Shown here piece after piece: positions 26,469-35,009 of a stretch of 61,866 nt of DNA. The stretch comes from Bacillota bacterium (GTDB taxonomy: Bacteria > Bacillota > UBA4882 > UBA8346), in NCBI GenBank assembly GCA_023417475.1, contig JAEZFP010000066.1:1-61866 (forward strand), in the 5' to 3' direction. Position 1 is the stretch's first letter. Each line of letters begins with the position of its first letter. Position numbers and translations under genes: made by a program. The notes under the pieces were generated by a model. That model saw only the letters and a list, made by a program, of their open reading frames with translations. It did not search any database and was not told the origin of the DNA.

Positions 26469-27218
26469 ATGGATTTAGGATTGCAAAATAAAGTGGCGTT
26501 GATTACCGGGGGAACCCGGGGATTGGGGCGGGCGATCGCCGAAAAGCTGGCGGAAGAACAGGCGAAGATCGTGGTGACGGGAACCAAGGAGACCACCGCC
26601 GTCGCTGCCGCTAAGGAGATCGCCGAAACCTATGGAGTGGAAACATTAGGGCTGAAACATGATGTCGGTTCGGAAGCCTCCACCAAAGAAGTGGTGAAAG
26701 CGATCGTCAAACATTTTTCCCGGATCGATATTCTGATCAATAACGCCGGAATCACGCGCGACGCCCGTTTTCTTATGATGAAACACGAGGATTGGGAGTC
26801 GGTGCTCAATGTCAATCTGACCGGCGCTTTTTTGTGCACCAAATTTGTCTCCAAACAGATGCTCAGACAGAACGCGGGCCGGATCATCAATATCTCCAGC
26901 GTCGTTGGGTTAACGGGCAATATCGGTCAGGCCAATTACGCGGCATCTAAAGCCGGTTTGATCGGTTTCACCAAAACCATCGCCCGGGAGTTGGCGGAAC
27001 GGGGTATTACCGTCAATGCCATCGCGCCGGGTTTTATTCAAACCGATATGACCCACGTGCTTCCTGACGAGGTGATGCAGAAGTTTCTGACGCAGATCCC
27101 GACCGGCGTTTTTGGCAATCCGGAGGATGTCGCCAATACCATCCTATTTTTGGCCTCGGATAAAGCCAAATACATCACCGGTCAGGTGCTTAACGTCGAC
27201 GGCGGGATGGTTATGTAA
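26469..27218 (+). CDS. fabG: Short-chain dehydrogenase, FabG-like 3-oxoacyl-ACP reductase
   Basis: Encodes 249 residues from the ATG at 26469; gaggag lies 11 bases upstream, while an in-frame TTG at 26460 is too close to it. Classical SDR motifs are present: TGGTRGLG for NADP(H) binding, NNAG, the catalytic Ser in INISSVVG, and YAASK, with the end INAIAPGF..TDMT-type stretch and YITGQVLNVDGGM. The enzyme would reduce 3-oxoacyl-ACP in fatty acid elongation. It is not in a fab cluster here, so a different ketone substrate is possible. Confidence 0.87.
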   Translation: MDLGLQNKVALITGGTRGLGRAIAEKLAEEQAKIVVTGTKETTAVAAAKEIAETYGVETLGLKHDVGSEASTKEVVKAIVKHFSRIDILINNAGITRDARFLMMKHEDWESVLNVNLTGAFLCTKFVSKQMLRQNAGRIINISSVVGLTGNIGQANYAASKAGLIGFTKTIARELAERGITVNAIAPGFIQTDMTHVLPDEVMQKFLTQIPTGVFGNPEDVANTILFLASDKAKYITGQVLNVDGGMVM

Positions 27219-27271
27219 CACGCGCAGCCACCCGGCGGCTGGATCTAGGAATCGGTTAGAAGGCTAAAAGG

Positions 27272-27321
27272 AAAAAGCCGCTACAAACGAACTTGTCGGT
27301 TCATTTTGTGGCGGCTTTTTT
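27272..27321. terminator. Bidirectional terminator
   Basis: AAAAAGCCGC (27272-27281) pairs with GCGGCTTTTT (27311-27320), extended by TACAAA/TTTTGTG. It separates the convergent reductase and esterase genes. Confidence 0.88.
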
Positions 27322-27348
27322 GCTCTGCTCTGGAGGGTTGGTTCCGCT

Positions 27349-28362
27349 TTAACGGGTACTCAAATTTTGGGAAAAGAACGGGTACATATTCTCTTCAAAC
27401 ATCGGAAAATTCAATCGGTGCACCCAATTGGCAGCGATGAGGTCATGCGGAATCCCGGCGGAGTTTAACAGCTTCGAAAAATAGACGCATCCCTCGGGAA
27501 TCCAGGTATATTGATCACGGGTGGCGTAAACGATCCGGAATCCTTTTAGACGTTGTTGCTTTGTAAGGTAAGCGGCGATTTTAGCTTCAAGATTGCCAAA
27601 ACCGTTCTCCCATTTGGCCAGGACAGCGTGGTCCTCTGGAGTACCGTTTAATTTGGGAATATCGGCATAGGGCGCGGGCAGTTGCGGGTTGGGGGCGAAA
27701 GCCGCACCGTAAGCCGCTTTAAAGTTGTCCATGGTATCCCAATCGGATAACGCTTTCGCTAATCCGCCGGGCGCCATCAAGCCGGGACAATATGCGTAAA
27801 CGGCCGAGAACAGTTCGGGATGGCGAAGCCCTATGTTGACCGCGGCAAACCCCCCCATGGAGAAACCGGCGATCCCCCGGGATGAAGCTTGCTTCAAGGT
27901 GCGAAATTTGCCATCAATCGCTTGAATGACGTCGCGGGTCGCGAAGTCCTCCCAATTGCCGGTGACCGGCGAATTCACCAAAAAACTGCCGTTTAAACTA
28001 TTGGTTCCGGGTACGCATACTAAAATAAACGCTTGGATCGTCCCTGCCTGGATTAACCGGTCCAAAGTCGGGGCGGCCAACCGGGAAATATCGGTTTGAC
28101 CGCCAAACCCGTTGTAGTAGTAGACGACCGGATACGATTTGGCGCTTGAATAATAAGCGGGAGGCAAGTAAATATACAAAAGCTTTCGGGGAGACTCGTT
28201 CAGCAGATTGTTCTGTAAGGAAGACGCGGTTAGTTCCAACGTCAGCAAACGTTTGGGCTCGGCGTCGACCGGGACGGCCGGTTCGGCAGCATAAACCGGG
28301 CTCAGGAAGGCGATCCAGAGTAAAACTGCCAGAGCGAACAATTTGGATTGGAATTGTTTCAT
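27349..28362 (-). CDS. Secreted esterase (esterase D/feruloyl esterase-like alpha/beta hydrolase)
   Basis: Encodes 337 residues. Residues 1-26 form a signal peptide ending VYAAEP. The alpha/beta hydrolase core has the nucleophile elbow GFSMGG (GIAGFSMGGFAAVNIGLRHPELF), an acid in the VYATRDQYTWIPEG region and the histidine in ANWVHRLNFPMF. This arrangement is typical of putative esterases that include xylan and feruloyl esterases; the true ester is unknown. It may cooperate with the secreted lyase in plant polymer breakdown. Confidence 0.85.
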   Translation of the reverse strand: MKQFQSKLFALAVLLWIAFLSPVYAAEPAVPVDAEPKRLLTLELTASSLQNNLLNESPRKLLYIYLPPAYYSSAKSYPVVYYYNGFGGQTDISRLAAPTLDRLIQAGTIQAFILVCVPGTNSLNGSFLVNSPVTGNWEDFATRDVIQAIDGKFRTLKQASSRGIAGFSMGGFAAVNIGLRHPELFSAVYAYCPGLMAPGGLAKALSDWDTMDNFKAAYGAAFAPNPQLPAPYADIPKLNGTPEDHAVLAKWENGFGNLEAKIAAYLTKQQRLKGFRIVYATRDQYTWIPEGCVYFSKLLNSAGIPHDLIAANWVHRLNFPMFEENMYPFFSQNLSTR

Positions 28363-28494
28363 TGTGAACTCCCTTCAATAGATGCATAAATTTTTACTAT
28401 ACTGGTTAAATTTTATGTTATTTTGCGCTGACAATCAACTCGGGGCCTGTTAAAATCAAATTAAATTGAAAGGATTTAATTGCGGAATACAAAT

Positions 28495-28516
28495 AAAAAA
28501 AAGCTGCCTTCGCAGC
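28495..28516 (-). terminator. Minus-strand terminator
   Basis: Read on the minus strand, GCTGC-GAAG-GCAGC (28516-28503) is followed by eight T's (28502-28495). It lies 14 bp past the end of a short open frame and argues that the minus-strand unit from 29980 ends here. Confidence 0.7.
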
Positions 28517-28529
28517 CTCAGTGGCAAAT

Positions 28530-28859
28530 CTAATCCGGTTTCAAGCGTGGGACGCGTCTGACCGGGTTGGGTTTTTCGATCAATCCTTTGGACTCGAGAG
28601 TATGAACAAAATAACGGAGATTGGCTAAGTACTGTTTTGGATAGCTATCTCCGAAAAGGGTCAAACCGGGTTTGATCAGGTTTCGTTTCTCTTCCGACAA
28701 CCAAGGCACCTCCGTCTCAATCAACGCTATTAGTCTATGAGGAGACGGCGAAATTTATATATACGGCGCAATAAATAATCGGATTTTGTTTTACCATCCT
28801 TAGAAACGTGGAAAAAATACCGCAAATTACGGTAAGCCCGAATTAATTGGCGTAGGGGG
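28530..28859 (-). pseudogene. Possible displaced 3' part of a small hypothetical gene
   Basis: Two overlapping minus-strand frames look like one helical, basic protein split by a frame change: AYRNLRYFFHVSKDGKTKSD then LLRRIYKFRRLL, and in the next frame LIETEVPWLSEEKRNLIKPG to the stop at 28530. LRYFFH in the first and LRYFVH in the second hint at a repeated unit. The second frame alone could start at a TTG (28724), but there is no SD. It ends just before a good terminator. I do not recognise the protein. Confidence 0.35.
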
Positions 28860-29108
28860 TTACCCGAATTTCTGATCAAAAAATTGCGACAGCAATTTAC
28901 GGAAGGTCCCATTGGGAGGACATGGCTCATTCCGGACCGGCGGTTCGGTGACTTTGGGTTGATGCCGGTGGAACTCTTCCCTTGCTTTGCGAAGCATCCG
29001 CATGGTTTCGATGGCATTTTCGGGGATACTCGAACCAAAAACCACCACCCGTTTATCGGAACGGTTTTTTAAAGTTGCGGCTAACTCTTCTTTGGATGCG
29101 ACAGCCAT
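28860..29108 (-). CDS. Small hypothetical protein
   Basis: Encodes 82 residues from an ATG at 29108 with a G-rich SD (GGGGGGATT) on the minus strand. The sequence is hydrophilic: MAVASKEELAATLKNRSDKR, then VVVFGSSIPENAIETMRMLRKAREEF, then a Pro/Glu-rich tail. It starts 17 bp after the upstream membrane-protein gene, so the two are probably one operon. It could have extended into the following frames at 28530-28859 if one base has been lost near 28865. No family recognised. Confidence 0.5.
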   Translation of the reverse strand: MAVASKEELAATLKNRSDKRVVVFGSSIPENAIETMRMLRKAREEFHRHQPKVTEPPVRNEPCPPNGTFRKLLSQFFDQKFG

Positions 29109-29125
29109 GGACAATCCCCCCAACC

Positions 29126-29980
29126 TCACTGAGGTCTCATATATTCGACAGTTTTGACCATTGAGATAAAAAACATACTGGCGGCGCTGATCTCGGCGCG
29201 CGGAATGATATAGTCTTCCGGCGTTTTGATCACGATCACCGTGTCAAACGCTTCGTCTTCAAACCGGTGATAGGCGATGCCGACATTGGCAAAAACCCCA
29301 ATCCGGTTGTCGTCTCCGGTATCGTTTAATTCTACCATGGATCGCAGCGGTTCGTCCAGGTGTAAAATTCCATTTTCAGTTAACGGGATGACATAAATTG
29401 CGCATTCTCCCTCGCCGTATGATTGAAAATAGGTGAAATTTAAAATATTCCGTAAAAAACTCCGGATGGCCTCCGGTTTGCGGACGGCCATTCCCACCTG
29501 AAAATCGAAGTTGGTAATGTAATAGTTGATAAATGACGTCAACAGGGTATCGGCGTAATCAATCTGCCATGCCAACGTTTCGTAACTTTCAGTCGTCTGA
29601 TCGATATCCAGGGTTTTTTTGGTGATCTTTTTGTTGACCATCTCCACGCCGAAGATTTTCAAGCCGGTTTCGCTGATCAGTTCCGAATTGGCAATACAGA
29701 AGATCATATGGTAGACCCAGAAACAAATCAGCACTTTTACGAAGACCACCAGCGGAAAGGCGATGGTCGGCGAAAAGGTGATATTTAAACGGTCGGTGAT
29801 GACCAGTTTCTCGACCCGGAATAAAAAATTATAGGAAGTGACCACCGAACCGCCGATGATTCCCAGCCAGACCAGATCTTGAAAGAACTTGCGCAGTTGG
29901 TCCTTGCGCAAGCGATAGACCGCGTCGCCTGCCGCGACGCCGCAAAAAAACAGGAAGGTTCCGATGATGGCTCCGGTCAT
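29126..29980 (-). CDS. Membrane protein with cytoplasmic domain, unknown function
   Basis: Encodes 284 residues. The ATG at 29980 is chosen for its strong SD (aggagg seven bases upstream). The frame is open 60 bases further up, but that extension is basic and lacks an SD. Three hydrophobic segments occupy the first 110 residues (MTGAIIGTFLFFCGVAAGDAVY, VWLGIIGGSVVTSYNFLF, FPLVVFVKVLICFWVYHMIFCIAN). The C-terminal 170 residues look like a globular, GAF-like sensory domain (ETLAWQIDYADTLLTSFINY, GECAIYVIPLTENGILHLDE, GVFANVGIAYHRFEDEAFDT). A sensing role is inference. Confidence 0.65.
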   Translation of the reverse strand: MTGAIIGTFLFFCGVAAGDAVYRLRKDQLRKFFQDLVWLGIIGGSVVTSYNFLFRVEKLVITDRLNITFSPTIAFPLVVFVKVLICFWVYHMIFCIANSELISETGLKIFGVEMVNKKITKKTLDIDQTTESYETLAWQIDYADTLLTSFINYYITNFDFQVGMAVRKPEAIRSFLRNILNFTYFQSYGEGECAIYVIPLTENGILHLDEPLRSMVELNDTGDDNRIGVFANVGIAYHRFEDEAFDTVIVIKTPEDYIIPRAEISAASMFFISMVKTVEYMRPQ

Positions 29981-30148
29981 CTGCAACCTCCTACGTTTTT
30001 TCATTAAATCTCTTTCATTGTAAATTACATTTTTTGCCATTGCAAGTTAAAATGTTCGACAAATTCTGTTTGAACATGGGGGTTGTCAAACCGGCGGAAA
30101 AGGGGTAGCATAAAAGCAACAACACGGATGCAATTGGAGGAACCGCTG

Positions 30149-30574
30149 ATGAGTATCGATCCGAACTGTTTTTATTGCGCCAAAGACCAACGGCTGCATG
30201 ATCTGATGATTGAAGTTTGCCAATTGGAAGCTTCAACCGTCTATTTTTTTAAAGAGCAGACCTACCGCGGCCGTTGTGTGGTAACTTTTCACCGCCACGT
30301 CAGACATTTGACCGAATTGAGCGAAGCGGAAGTCGCCGCGTTTTTCCATGATGTAACGAAAGTCGCCAAAGCGATTGAAAAAGCGTTCGCACCCGCGAAA
30401 GTGAACTACGGACTGTTCGGCGATACCAGCCCGCACGTGCATTGCCATGTGGTTCCCAAATACGAAGGCGGTCCTTCGTGGAACACGACTTTTGAGATGA
30501 TGCCCAGTCCGAAACAACTGCTTAGCGACGCCGAATATCAAGCGATGATTGCCGCGCTGAAACAAAATCTCTGA
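30149..30574 (+). CDS. HIT family hydrolase/transferase
   Basis: Encodes 141 residues from the ATG at 30149 with SD ggagga (30136-30141). The histidine triad reads HVHCHVV within NYGLFGDTSPHVHCHVVPKY. The N-terminal CFYCAKDQRLHDLM has the paired cysteines often seen in zinc-bound HIT proteins. Members hydrolyse dinucleotides or adenosine phosphoramidates. It is followed closely by an ArsR regulator gene, possibly co-transcribed. Confidence 0.9.
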   Translation: MSIDPNCFYCAKDQRLHDLMIEVCQLEASTVYFFKEQTYRGRCVVTFHRHVRHLTELSEAEVAAFFHDVTKVAKAIEKAFAPAKVNYGLFGDTSPHVHCHVVPKYEGGPSWNTTFEMMPSPKQLLSDAEYQAMIAALKQNL

Positions 30575-30593
30575 TCGTTTGGAGGTGTTCCCC

Positions 30594-30971
30594 ATCGCCA
30601 AAAACGAATGTATCCGAGTCAACAAGGTACAGGATTTATGCGAGGGCCATTGTCAATCGGGTCAGGTTGACGAATGTTTGCGTGAAAAGGTGCTGGAGGT
30701 TTCCGGCCTGTCCGAGATCTTTAAGGTGCTGGGGGATGAAACCCGGACGAAAATCCTCTATTTATTGGCCCATCGGACGCTTTGCGTCTGCGATTTGGCC
30801 GAGATTTTGGAGATGACATTGCCGGCCATCTCGCACCATTTGCGCTTGTTAAAAGCGTTCCGGCTGGTAAAGTATTACCGCGAGGGGAAGATGGTCTACT
30901 ACACGCTGGACGACAATCACATCGTCAATATGATCCGCCAGGCTCAAGAGCATTTTTTGGAGGAGCGATAA
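30594..30971 (+). CDS. ArsR/SmtB-family metal-responsive repressor (CadC-like)
   Basis: The winged-helix core is clear: LSEIFKVLGDETRTKILYLL, then LCVCDLAEILEMTLPAISHHLRLLKAFRLVKYYREGKMVYYTL. The CVCDLA motif supplies the cysteines that bind Cd(II), Pb(II) or Zn(II) in CadC-type repressors, and the N-terminal region adds further cysteines (NECIRVNKVQDLCEGHCQSG). The start is unclear: ggaggt at 30581-30586 is spaced for an ATC codon at 30594, and no ATG exists; a TTG at 30579 or GTG at 30585 overlaps the SD. No metal exporter adjoins it, so its target is elsewhere or is the HIT gene itself. Confidence 0.85.
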   Translation: MAKNECIRVNKVQDLCEGHCQSGQVDECLREKVLEVSGLSEIFKVLGDETRTKILYLLAHRTLCVCDLAEILEMTLPAISHHLRLLKAFRLVKYYREGKMVYYTLDDNHIVNMIRQAQEHFLEER

Positions 30972-30992
30972 TCGCTCCCGTTGGGACGCGAA

Positions 30993-31046
30993 TTGAAAAG
31001 CGCAACAGCTCGCCATATCGTCATGGCGAGCTGTTGCGCTTTTCAA
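30993..31046. terminator. Bidirectional terminator with perfect 24-bp stem
   Basis: The 24 bases at 30993-31016 pair exactly with 31023-31046 around a six-base loop. The stem begins TTGAAAAGCGC and ends GCGCTTTTCAA, giving T-runs in both directions. It separates the convergent ArsR and ABC transporter genes. Confidence 0.9.
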
Positions 31047-31063
31047 CATAAATTAATGATGAT

Positions 31064-32044
31064 TTACGGGATAAACTCCTGCCGTAAAAACTGTCCGACC
31101 GGCGTCACCTTCTTAATTAATCCCAGCTCCGCCATGAACCGCTGCGACTCTGCCCACGCTTTGGGGTCGGAGCGACCGAGGCCGTGTTTTTTGGTGTAAT
31201 CGCTTTGCCATAATTCCAGCGACTTCAGTAGGACCTGCTTTTCAATTTTCTGTTGGGCGGGTCCGAGCTCCGGAAGGGCTTTGGCGCAAATAGCGAAGCT
31301 TTCAGCGGGATGCGCCATGGCGTATTCCATGCCGCGCAAGGTGGCGCGGGTCATTTTACGCAGCAGTTCCGGGGATTGTTTTAGTTGTTTTTCCCCGGAA
31401 ATTAAGCCGTGGCCGACCAGGGAAAAGTAATTCCAGGCGTCGATCTGGGTGATCGCGAGACCGGCGGCGCGCAATTTGATCGGTTCGTTGTTGGCGAACC
31501 CGACCACGGCGTCGACTTTCCCGGCCGTCAACGCCGGGATTTGCGTATAGCCGATATCAACCAAACGAACCTGGGATTCGTCCACCCCGGCTTTTTTCAG
31601 AATCGCTTTGGTCGCAAGCAAGCTTGAACCGTACAACGGCAAGCCAATGGACTTTCCTTTCAAATCCTGGGGCGTTTTGATCCCGGAACTTGCCTTGGTG
31701 ATGATGGTCGGCGGGAACTTGGCGTAAAGACTTACAAGGTAGACGACGGGGATACCGTTGGCGCGGGCGGTGATCACCTGATCGCCGCCGGCGATGGCGA
31801 AATCCAACTGACCGGCAGCCACTAATTGTAACGCGTCGATATCCATCCGATAGTCGAACTTGACAGCCAGTCCTTCGGCACGGAAGAAACCCTTGGCTTG
31901 GGCCACGTACCACGGCGCGAATTGGACATTCGGAATATAGGTCATGCCGACCGTCACCGTCTGCGGCCCGGATTTGGCGCACAACAGCGGGGCGTTGGCA
32001 AGCAGGATGGAGCAGAGCCAAATTAAAGCGAGTTTCTTTTTCAT
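31064..32044 (-). CDS. ABC transporter substrate-binding protein, NMT1/ThiY-like, probable riboflavin binder
   Basis: Encodes 326 residues with an N-terminal signal peptide (KKKLALIWLCSILLANAPLLCA). The body has the NMT1/ThiY pattern: VTVGMTYIPNVQFAPWYVAQAKGFFRAEGLAVKF and LDFAIAGGDQVITARANGIPVV, then LKGKSIGLPLYGSS. Such proteins bind thiamine precursors, sulfonates or, in some Chloroflexi and Firmicutes, riboflavin (RibY). It is the last gene of a three-gene operon whose leader carries an FMN riboswitch, so riboflavin or a flavin precursor is the likely ligand. This is inference from context and should hold unless the riboswitch is misread. Confidence 0.87.
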   Translation of the reverse strand: MKKKLALIWLCSILLANAPLLCAKSGPQTVTVGMTYIPNVQFAPWYVAQAKGFFRAEGLAVKFDYRMDIDALQLVAAGQLDFAIAGGDQVITARANGIPVVYLVSLYAKFPPTIITKASSGIKTPQDLKGKSIGLPLYGSSLLATKAILKKAGVDESQVRLVDIGYTQIPALTAGKVDAVVGFANNEPIKLRAAGLAITQIDAWNYFSLVGHGLISGEKQLKQSPELLRKMTRATLRGMEYAMAHPAESFAICAKALPELGPAQQKIEKQVLLKSLELWQSDYTKKHGLGRSDPKAWAESQRFMAELGLIKKVTPVGQFLRQEFIP

Positions 32045-32074
32045 GGTATCCTCCGACAGTCGCTACGTAATTGA

Positions 32075-32866
32075 TTATTTGGCGCGTTTCCAAGGCATCA
32101 AAATTGTCTCCAGTAATGACAGCGCGGCGTAAAACCCGATTCCCATCAGCGCTAAAGCGATCAACGCAACGAAGATGAGGGGGGTGTCAAAACTGCCGCG
32201 GGCAAAATTGACCAGATAGCCAAGGCCTTTTCCGGCGCCGACAAACTCGCCGACCACCGCGCCGATTACCGCCAAGGTCATTCCCAGTTTAAAGCCGCCG
32301 CAGATATACGGCAAGGCGGCCGGAAGTTCCAGTTTCCAAAAGGTCTGTTGCCGTTTGCTGCCCATAATCGCCAACAACTCATGCAAACCGGGCTCGACTT
32401 CGCGCAAACCGATGGTGCAGTTGGTTAAGATCGGGAAAAAGGCGACCAGCGCCGCGATCAGTAATTTCGCGGTGATCCCGAACCCGAACCAGATGATCAG
32501 CAAAGGCGCCAGGGCAACAATAGGAATCGCTTGAATTCCGACGATGTAGGGGGTCACCAGCTGATTGAGAAAGGGATGGCGGGCCAACCAATAACTAAGC
32601 GGCAAAGCGATTACCGCCGCTATGCCGAAACCGCCGAGCGCTTCCGCGAAAGTGGTGGCGCAATGTTCGAGGAATAAGCTGTTTTGGCGGGCTATCGCGA
32701 CAAAACGCTCCCAGACTTCGAACGGCGAAGGTAAAATGTAGGGCTCGTACAATCCGGATAACCAATGCCAAAACCCAATGAAACAAAGCGCTCCGGCGAT
32801 CGAAAGGAAACGGCGGCCAAGCCAAATTGGATTGATTGCCGGCTGCTTGCGCGGGTTATCGATCAT
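32075..32866 (-). CDS. ABC transporter permease of the ThiX/SsuC type (riboflavin operon)
   Basis: Encodes 263 residues from the ATG at 32866 (GGAG eight to nine bases upstream), overlapping the 3' end of the ATPase gene by 11 bp. About six membrane spans are present, and the EAA loop that contacts the ATPase reads LLAIMGSKRQQTFWKLELPAALPYICGG. The first span (FLSIAGALCFIGFWHWLSG) and the ALGGFGIAAVIALPLSYWLA segment are family-typical. The translational overlap with the ATPase supports a fixed complex with the binding protein downstream. Confidence 0.88.
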   Translation of the reverse strand: MIDNPRKQPAINPIWLGRRFLSIAGALCFIGFWHWLSGLYEPYILPSPFEVWERFVAIARQNSLFLEHCATTFAEALGGFGIAAVIALPLSYWLARHPFLNQLVTPYIVGIQAIPIVALAPLLIIWFGFGITAKLLIAALVAFFPILTNCTIGLREVEPGLHELLAIMGSKRQQTFWKLELPAALPYICGGFKLGMTLAVIGAVVGEFVGAGKGLGYLVNFARGSFDTPLIFVALIALALMGIGFYAALSLLETILMPWKRAK

Positions 32867-33635
32867 AATAATCACTCCAACCTTGTTCCAATAAAGTCTG
32901 AACCGCTCCGACCAAGCGGCCGAATTCCGGTGTTCCCAGCAGTTTGAGCGACCGGTCATTCGGGAGGGTGATTGGAATCGTCCCCATGATCCGGCCGGGC
33001 TTTTCGCCCATCACCAGAACGCGGTCGGCTAAAAAGACCGCTTCGAAAATATTATGAGTGACCAGCAGCAGGGAGAGGCCGGTTTGGTTGCGAATCCGCA
33101 ACAGTTCCAAATGCATTTGGCTGCGGGTAATGGCGTCCAAGGACGCAAAGGGTTCATCCAACAGAATGACCCGGGCATCGCTGACCAACGCCCGGGCAAG
33201 CGCCACCCGTTGCCGCATTCCGCCGGATAATTGATGGGGGTATTTCGCGGCAACTCCGGTCAGGTTGACCAGATCCAGCGCAGCGTGGGCTTTTTGCCGA
33301 ATCGGGGCGGGATTCAATCCGGAATCGATTTCCAATGGTAATTTCACATTGTCGAGCACGTTGCGCCATGGCAGCAGCGCCGCATCCTGAGGGACAAAAC
33401 TTAACTGCGACCAACCGGGGATCCGGTGTTGTCCAAAAACAGTAATGGTTCCCTCGGTAGGTTGTAAGACTCCGGCGATTAAGCGGAGTAACGTCGATTT
33501 GCCGCAACCGCTCGGCCCGACCAAGCAGAGAAATTCGCCTTCGCGCAATGTTAAATCCACACCGGATAATTGCGGCGGGATACCGGTTTCGTATGCCATA
33601 GTCACTTGACTTGCTTCAATTAATGTTTGGCCCAT
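32856..33635 (-). CDS. ABC transporter ATPase of the ThiZ/SsuB type (riboflavin operon)
   Basis: Encodes 259 residues. Walker A GPSGCGKST, Q-loop FVPQDAALLPWRNVLDNV, signature LSGGMRQRVALARAL, Walker B VILLDEPFASLD and the H-loop histidine in LLLVTHNIFEAVFLADRV are all present, so it should be active. First gene after the FMN riboswitch; the ATG at 33635 has AGGTGA upstream. It would power import by the permease and binding protein that follow. Confidence 0.92.
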   Translation of the reverse strand: MGQTLIEASQVTMAYETGIPPQLSGVDLTLREGEFLCLVGPSGCGKSTLLRLIAGVLQPTEGTITVFGQHRIPGWSQLSFVPQDAALLPWRNVLDNVKLPLEIDSGLNPAPIRQKAHAALDLVNLTGVAAKYPHQLSGGMRQRVALARALVSDARVILLDEPFASLDAITRSQMHLELLRIRNQTGLSLLLVTHNIFEAVFLADRVLVMGEKPGRIMGTIPITLPNDRSLKLLGTPEFGRLVGAVQTLLEQGWSDYYDR

Positions 33636-33682
33636 GATTCACCTGTGCTCAAAATGTTGAATTTGGATGTCAAAATAAAGCG

Positions 33683-33711
33683 AAAACGCCCCGAAACAAA
33701 ATTCAGGGCGT
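33683..33711 (-). terminator. Riboswitch expression-platform terminator
   Basis: On the minus strand ACGCCCTGAA (33711-33702) pairs with TTCGGGGCGT (33695-33686) and is followed by TTTT. It sits between the FMN aptamer and the ATPase start, as in transcription-attenuating FMN riboswitches. Confidence 0.85.
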
Positions 33712-33726
33712 GGCACAAACCAAACA

Positions 33727-33860
33727 ACCTTCTCTTATCCGGACTGTACCGTCGGTTCTGGAATTTCACCAGATCAGCTCATAAGCTCGTGGACTCGGAG
33801 CGTTGCTCCTTACCACCGGTCGGGAATTGGTTGTCAGACCGCACCCTGCCCTGAAGGTAT
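33727..33860 (-). promoter_or_regulatory. FMN riboswitch (RFN element)
   Basis: The minus strand contains the conserved RFN blocks in order: TTCAGGGCAGGGTG at the 5' end, AATTCCCGACCGG followed by GGT, GAGTCCACGAGC, GATCTGGTGAAATTCC and GAACCGACGGTACAGTCCGGAT, closing with GAAGGT that pairs with ACCTTC at the start (P1). A hypervariable hairpin occupies the middle (GGAGCAACGCTCC). When FMN binds, the downstream terminator should form and shut off the ABC operon. Confidence 0.95.
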
Positions 33861-34091
33861 GAATATAAAATTGACGGGAACAAAAAGACTTTTAAAGCCA
33901 CCTAACACAACTGACACTTTTCATTGTACTATCGGTTGTTTTCGCTGTAAAGAGGTTGTTCGACGGAAATGGCCTGAAAGAAATGTTAAAGTTTTGTAAG
34001 CGGCCGGCGGCGGGATTGGCAACGGATCGTTCGGAAAATATGAAAGCCGGACATAAGGACTGTCCGGCTGGTTGATAGTATTTGATTGATT

Positions 34092-35009
34092 TCAAATAAA
34101 GATCGACTTATCCAAATGCGCGGTAACGATCCAATTGGGCGCATCGACAATCTCGCTGATACGAAGGTCGACGGCAACACTGCAAACGGTGTAGGCTAAC
34201 TCGGGGGAGAGCGTATACTCTCTGCCCAGATAATCGATCATATAACGAATCGCGTCTTGCGAGGCGGTCATCAGATCGGGCGAGATGCCGGTCGTTACGT
34301 AGCTGCGAATTGGAGCGCTCGCCGGGACGGTCGTCTCGAATTGGGGATAGGCGATCGGCGCGCCTTTGATTAGATCAAATTTGGCTTGTAAGGTCAGCGT
34401 GGTCTCAATCGCCGTTCCGCATACTTCCCCGTCGCCTTGCGCGGCATGTCCGTCGCCGGCGGAGAAAAGAGCACCCGCTACTTGGACCGGCAAATAAAGT
34501 TTACTGCCGGGGGTTAGATGGCGGATATCCATGTTGCCGCCGCAATTGCGCGGGAAAACCACGGATTGAACGCCGGGCAGATTGGGAGCGACGCCGATCG
34601 TCCCGGGAAAGGGACGATAGGGCAACCGGATTTCCGGTGTGTAATAAACCCATTGCTCATCGTAGGTGGAGATCTGTAAAAACGGTTCCGGAAAATCAGC
34701 GGCGAGTAACCCAAAACCGGGGATGATCGCGGTCCACCCCCACTTGCAACTTTCGAAGCCGAGAATCTCCACTACCAGGGTATCGTTGGGCTCCGCGCCG
34801 TTGACATAGACCGGGCCGGTTACCGGATTGATCTTGCCAAAATCAAGGGTCATCACATCGGTTGTGGTGGAATTGACTTGAATTTGCCCTCCGGCGGCAT
34901 CAACCAAGTCGATGGCGACCGTTTCGCCGGGGTTGATCGTCAAAACCGGCGCCAGATGGTTGTTCCAGCCGTAATTGATGTGATTGTTGCTTACATACGG
35001 CTTATTCAT
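34092..35009 (-). CDS. Acetamidase/formamidase family protein
   Basis: Encodes 305 residues. The FmdA_AmdA pattern is clear: INYGWNNHLAPVLTINPGETVAIDLVDAAGGQ, VYVNGAEPNDTLVVEILG, GGNMDIRHLTPGSKLYLPVQVAGALFSAGDGHAAQGDGEVCGTAIE. These enzymes hydrolyse formamide or short amides to ammonia. Its ATG overlaps the stop of the peptide-binding protein gene by four bases (ATGA), so it is translationally coupled to the transporter. The arrangement suggests that the transporter imports an amide or amino-acid amide whose nitrogen is released here. Confidence 0.9.
   Translation of the reverse strand: MNKPYVSNNHINYGWNNHLAPVLTINPGETVAIDLVDAAGGQIQVNSTTTDVMTLDFGKINPVTGPVYVNGAEPNDTLVVEILGFESCKWGWTAIIPGFGLLAADFPEPFLQISTYDEQWVYYTPEIRLPYRPFPGTIGVAPNLPGVQSVVFPRNCGGNMDIRHLTPGSKLYLPVQVAGALFSAGDGHAAQGDGEVCGTAIETTLTLQAKFDLIKGAPIAYPQFETTVPASAPIRSYVTTGISPDLMTASQDAIRYMIDYLGREYTLSPELAYTVCSVAVDLRISEIVDAPNWIVTAHLDKSIFI

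Noticed and set aside
26345..26596. Antisense frame over the fabG promoter
   Set aside because: It overlaps a strong promoter and the start of a well-supported gene, without an SD.
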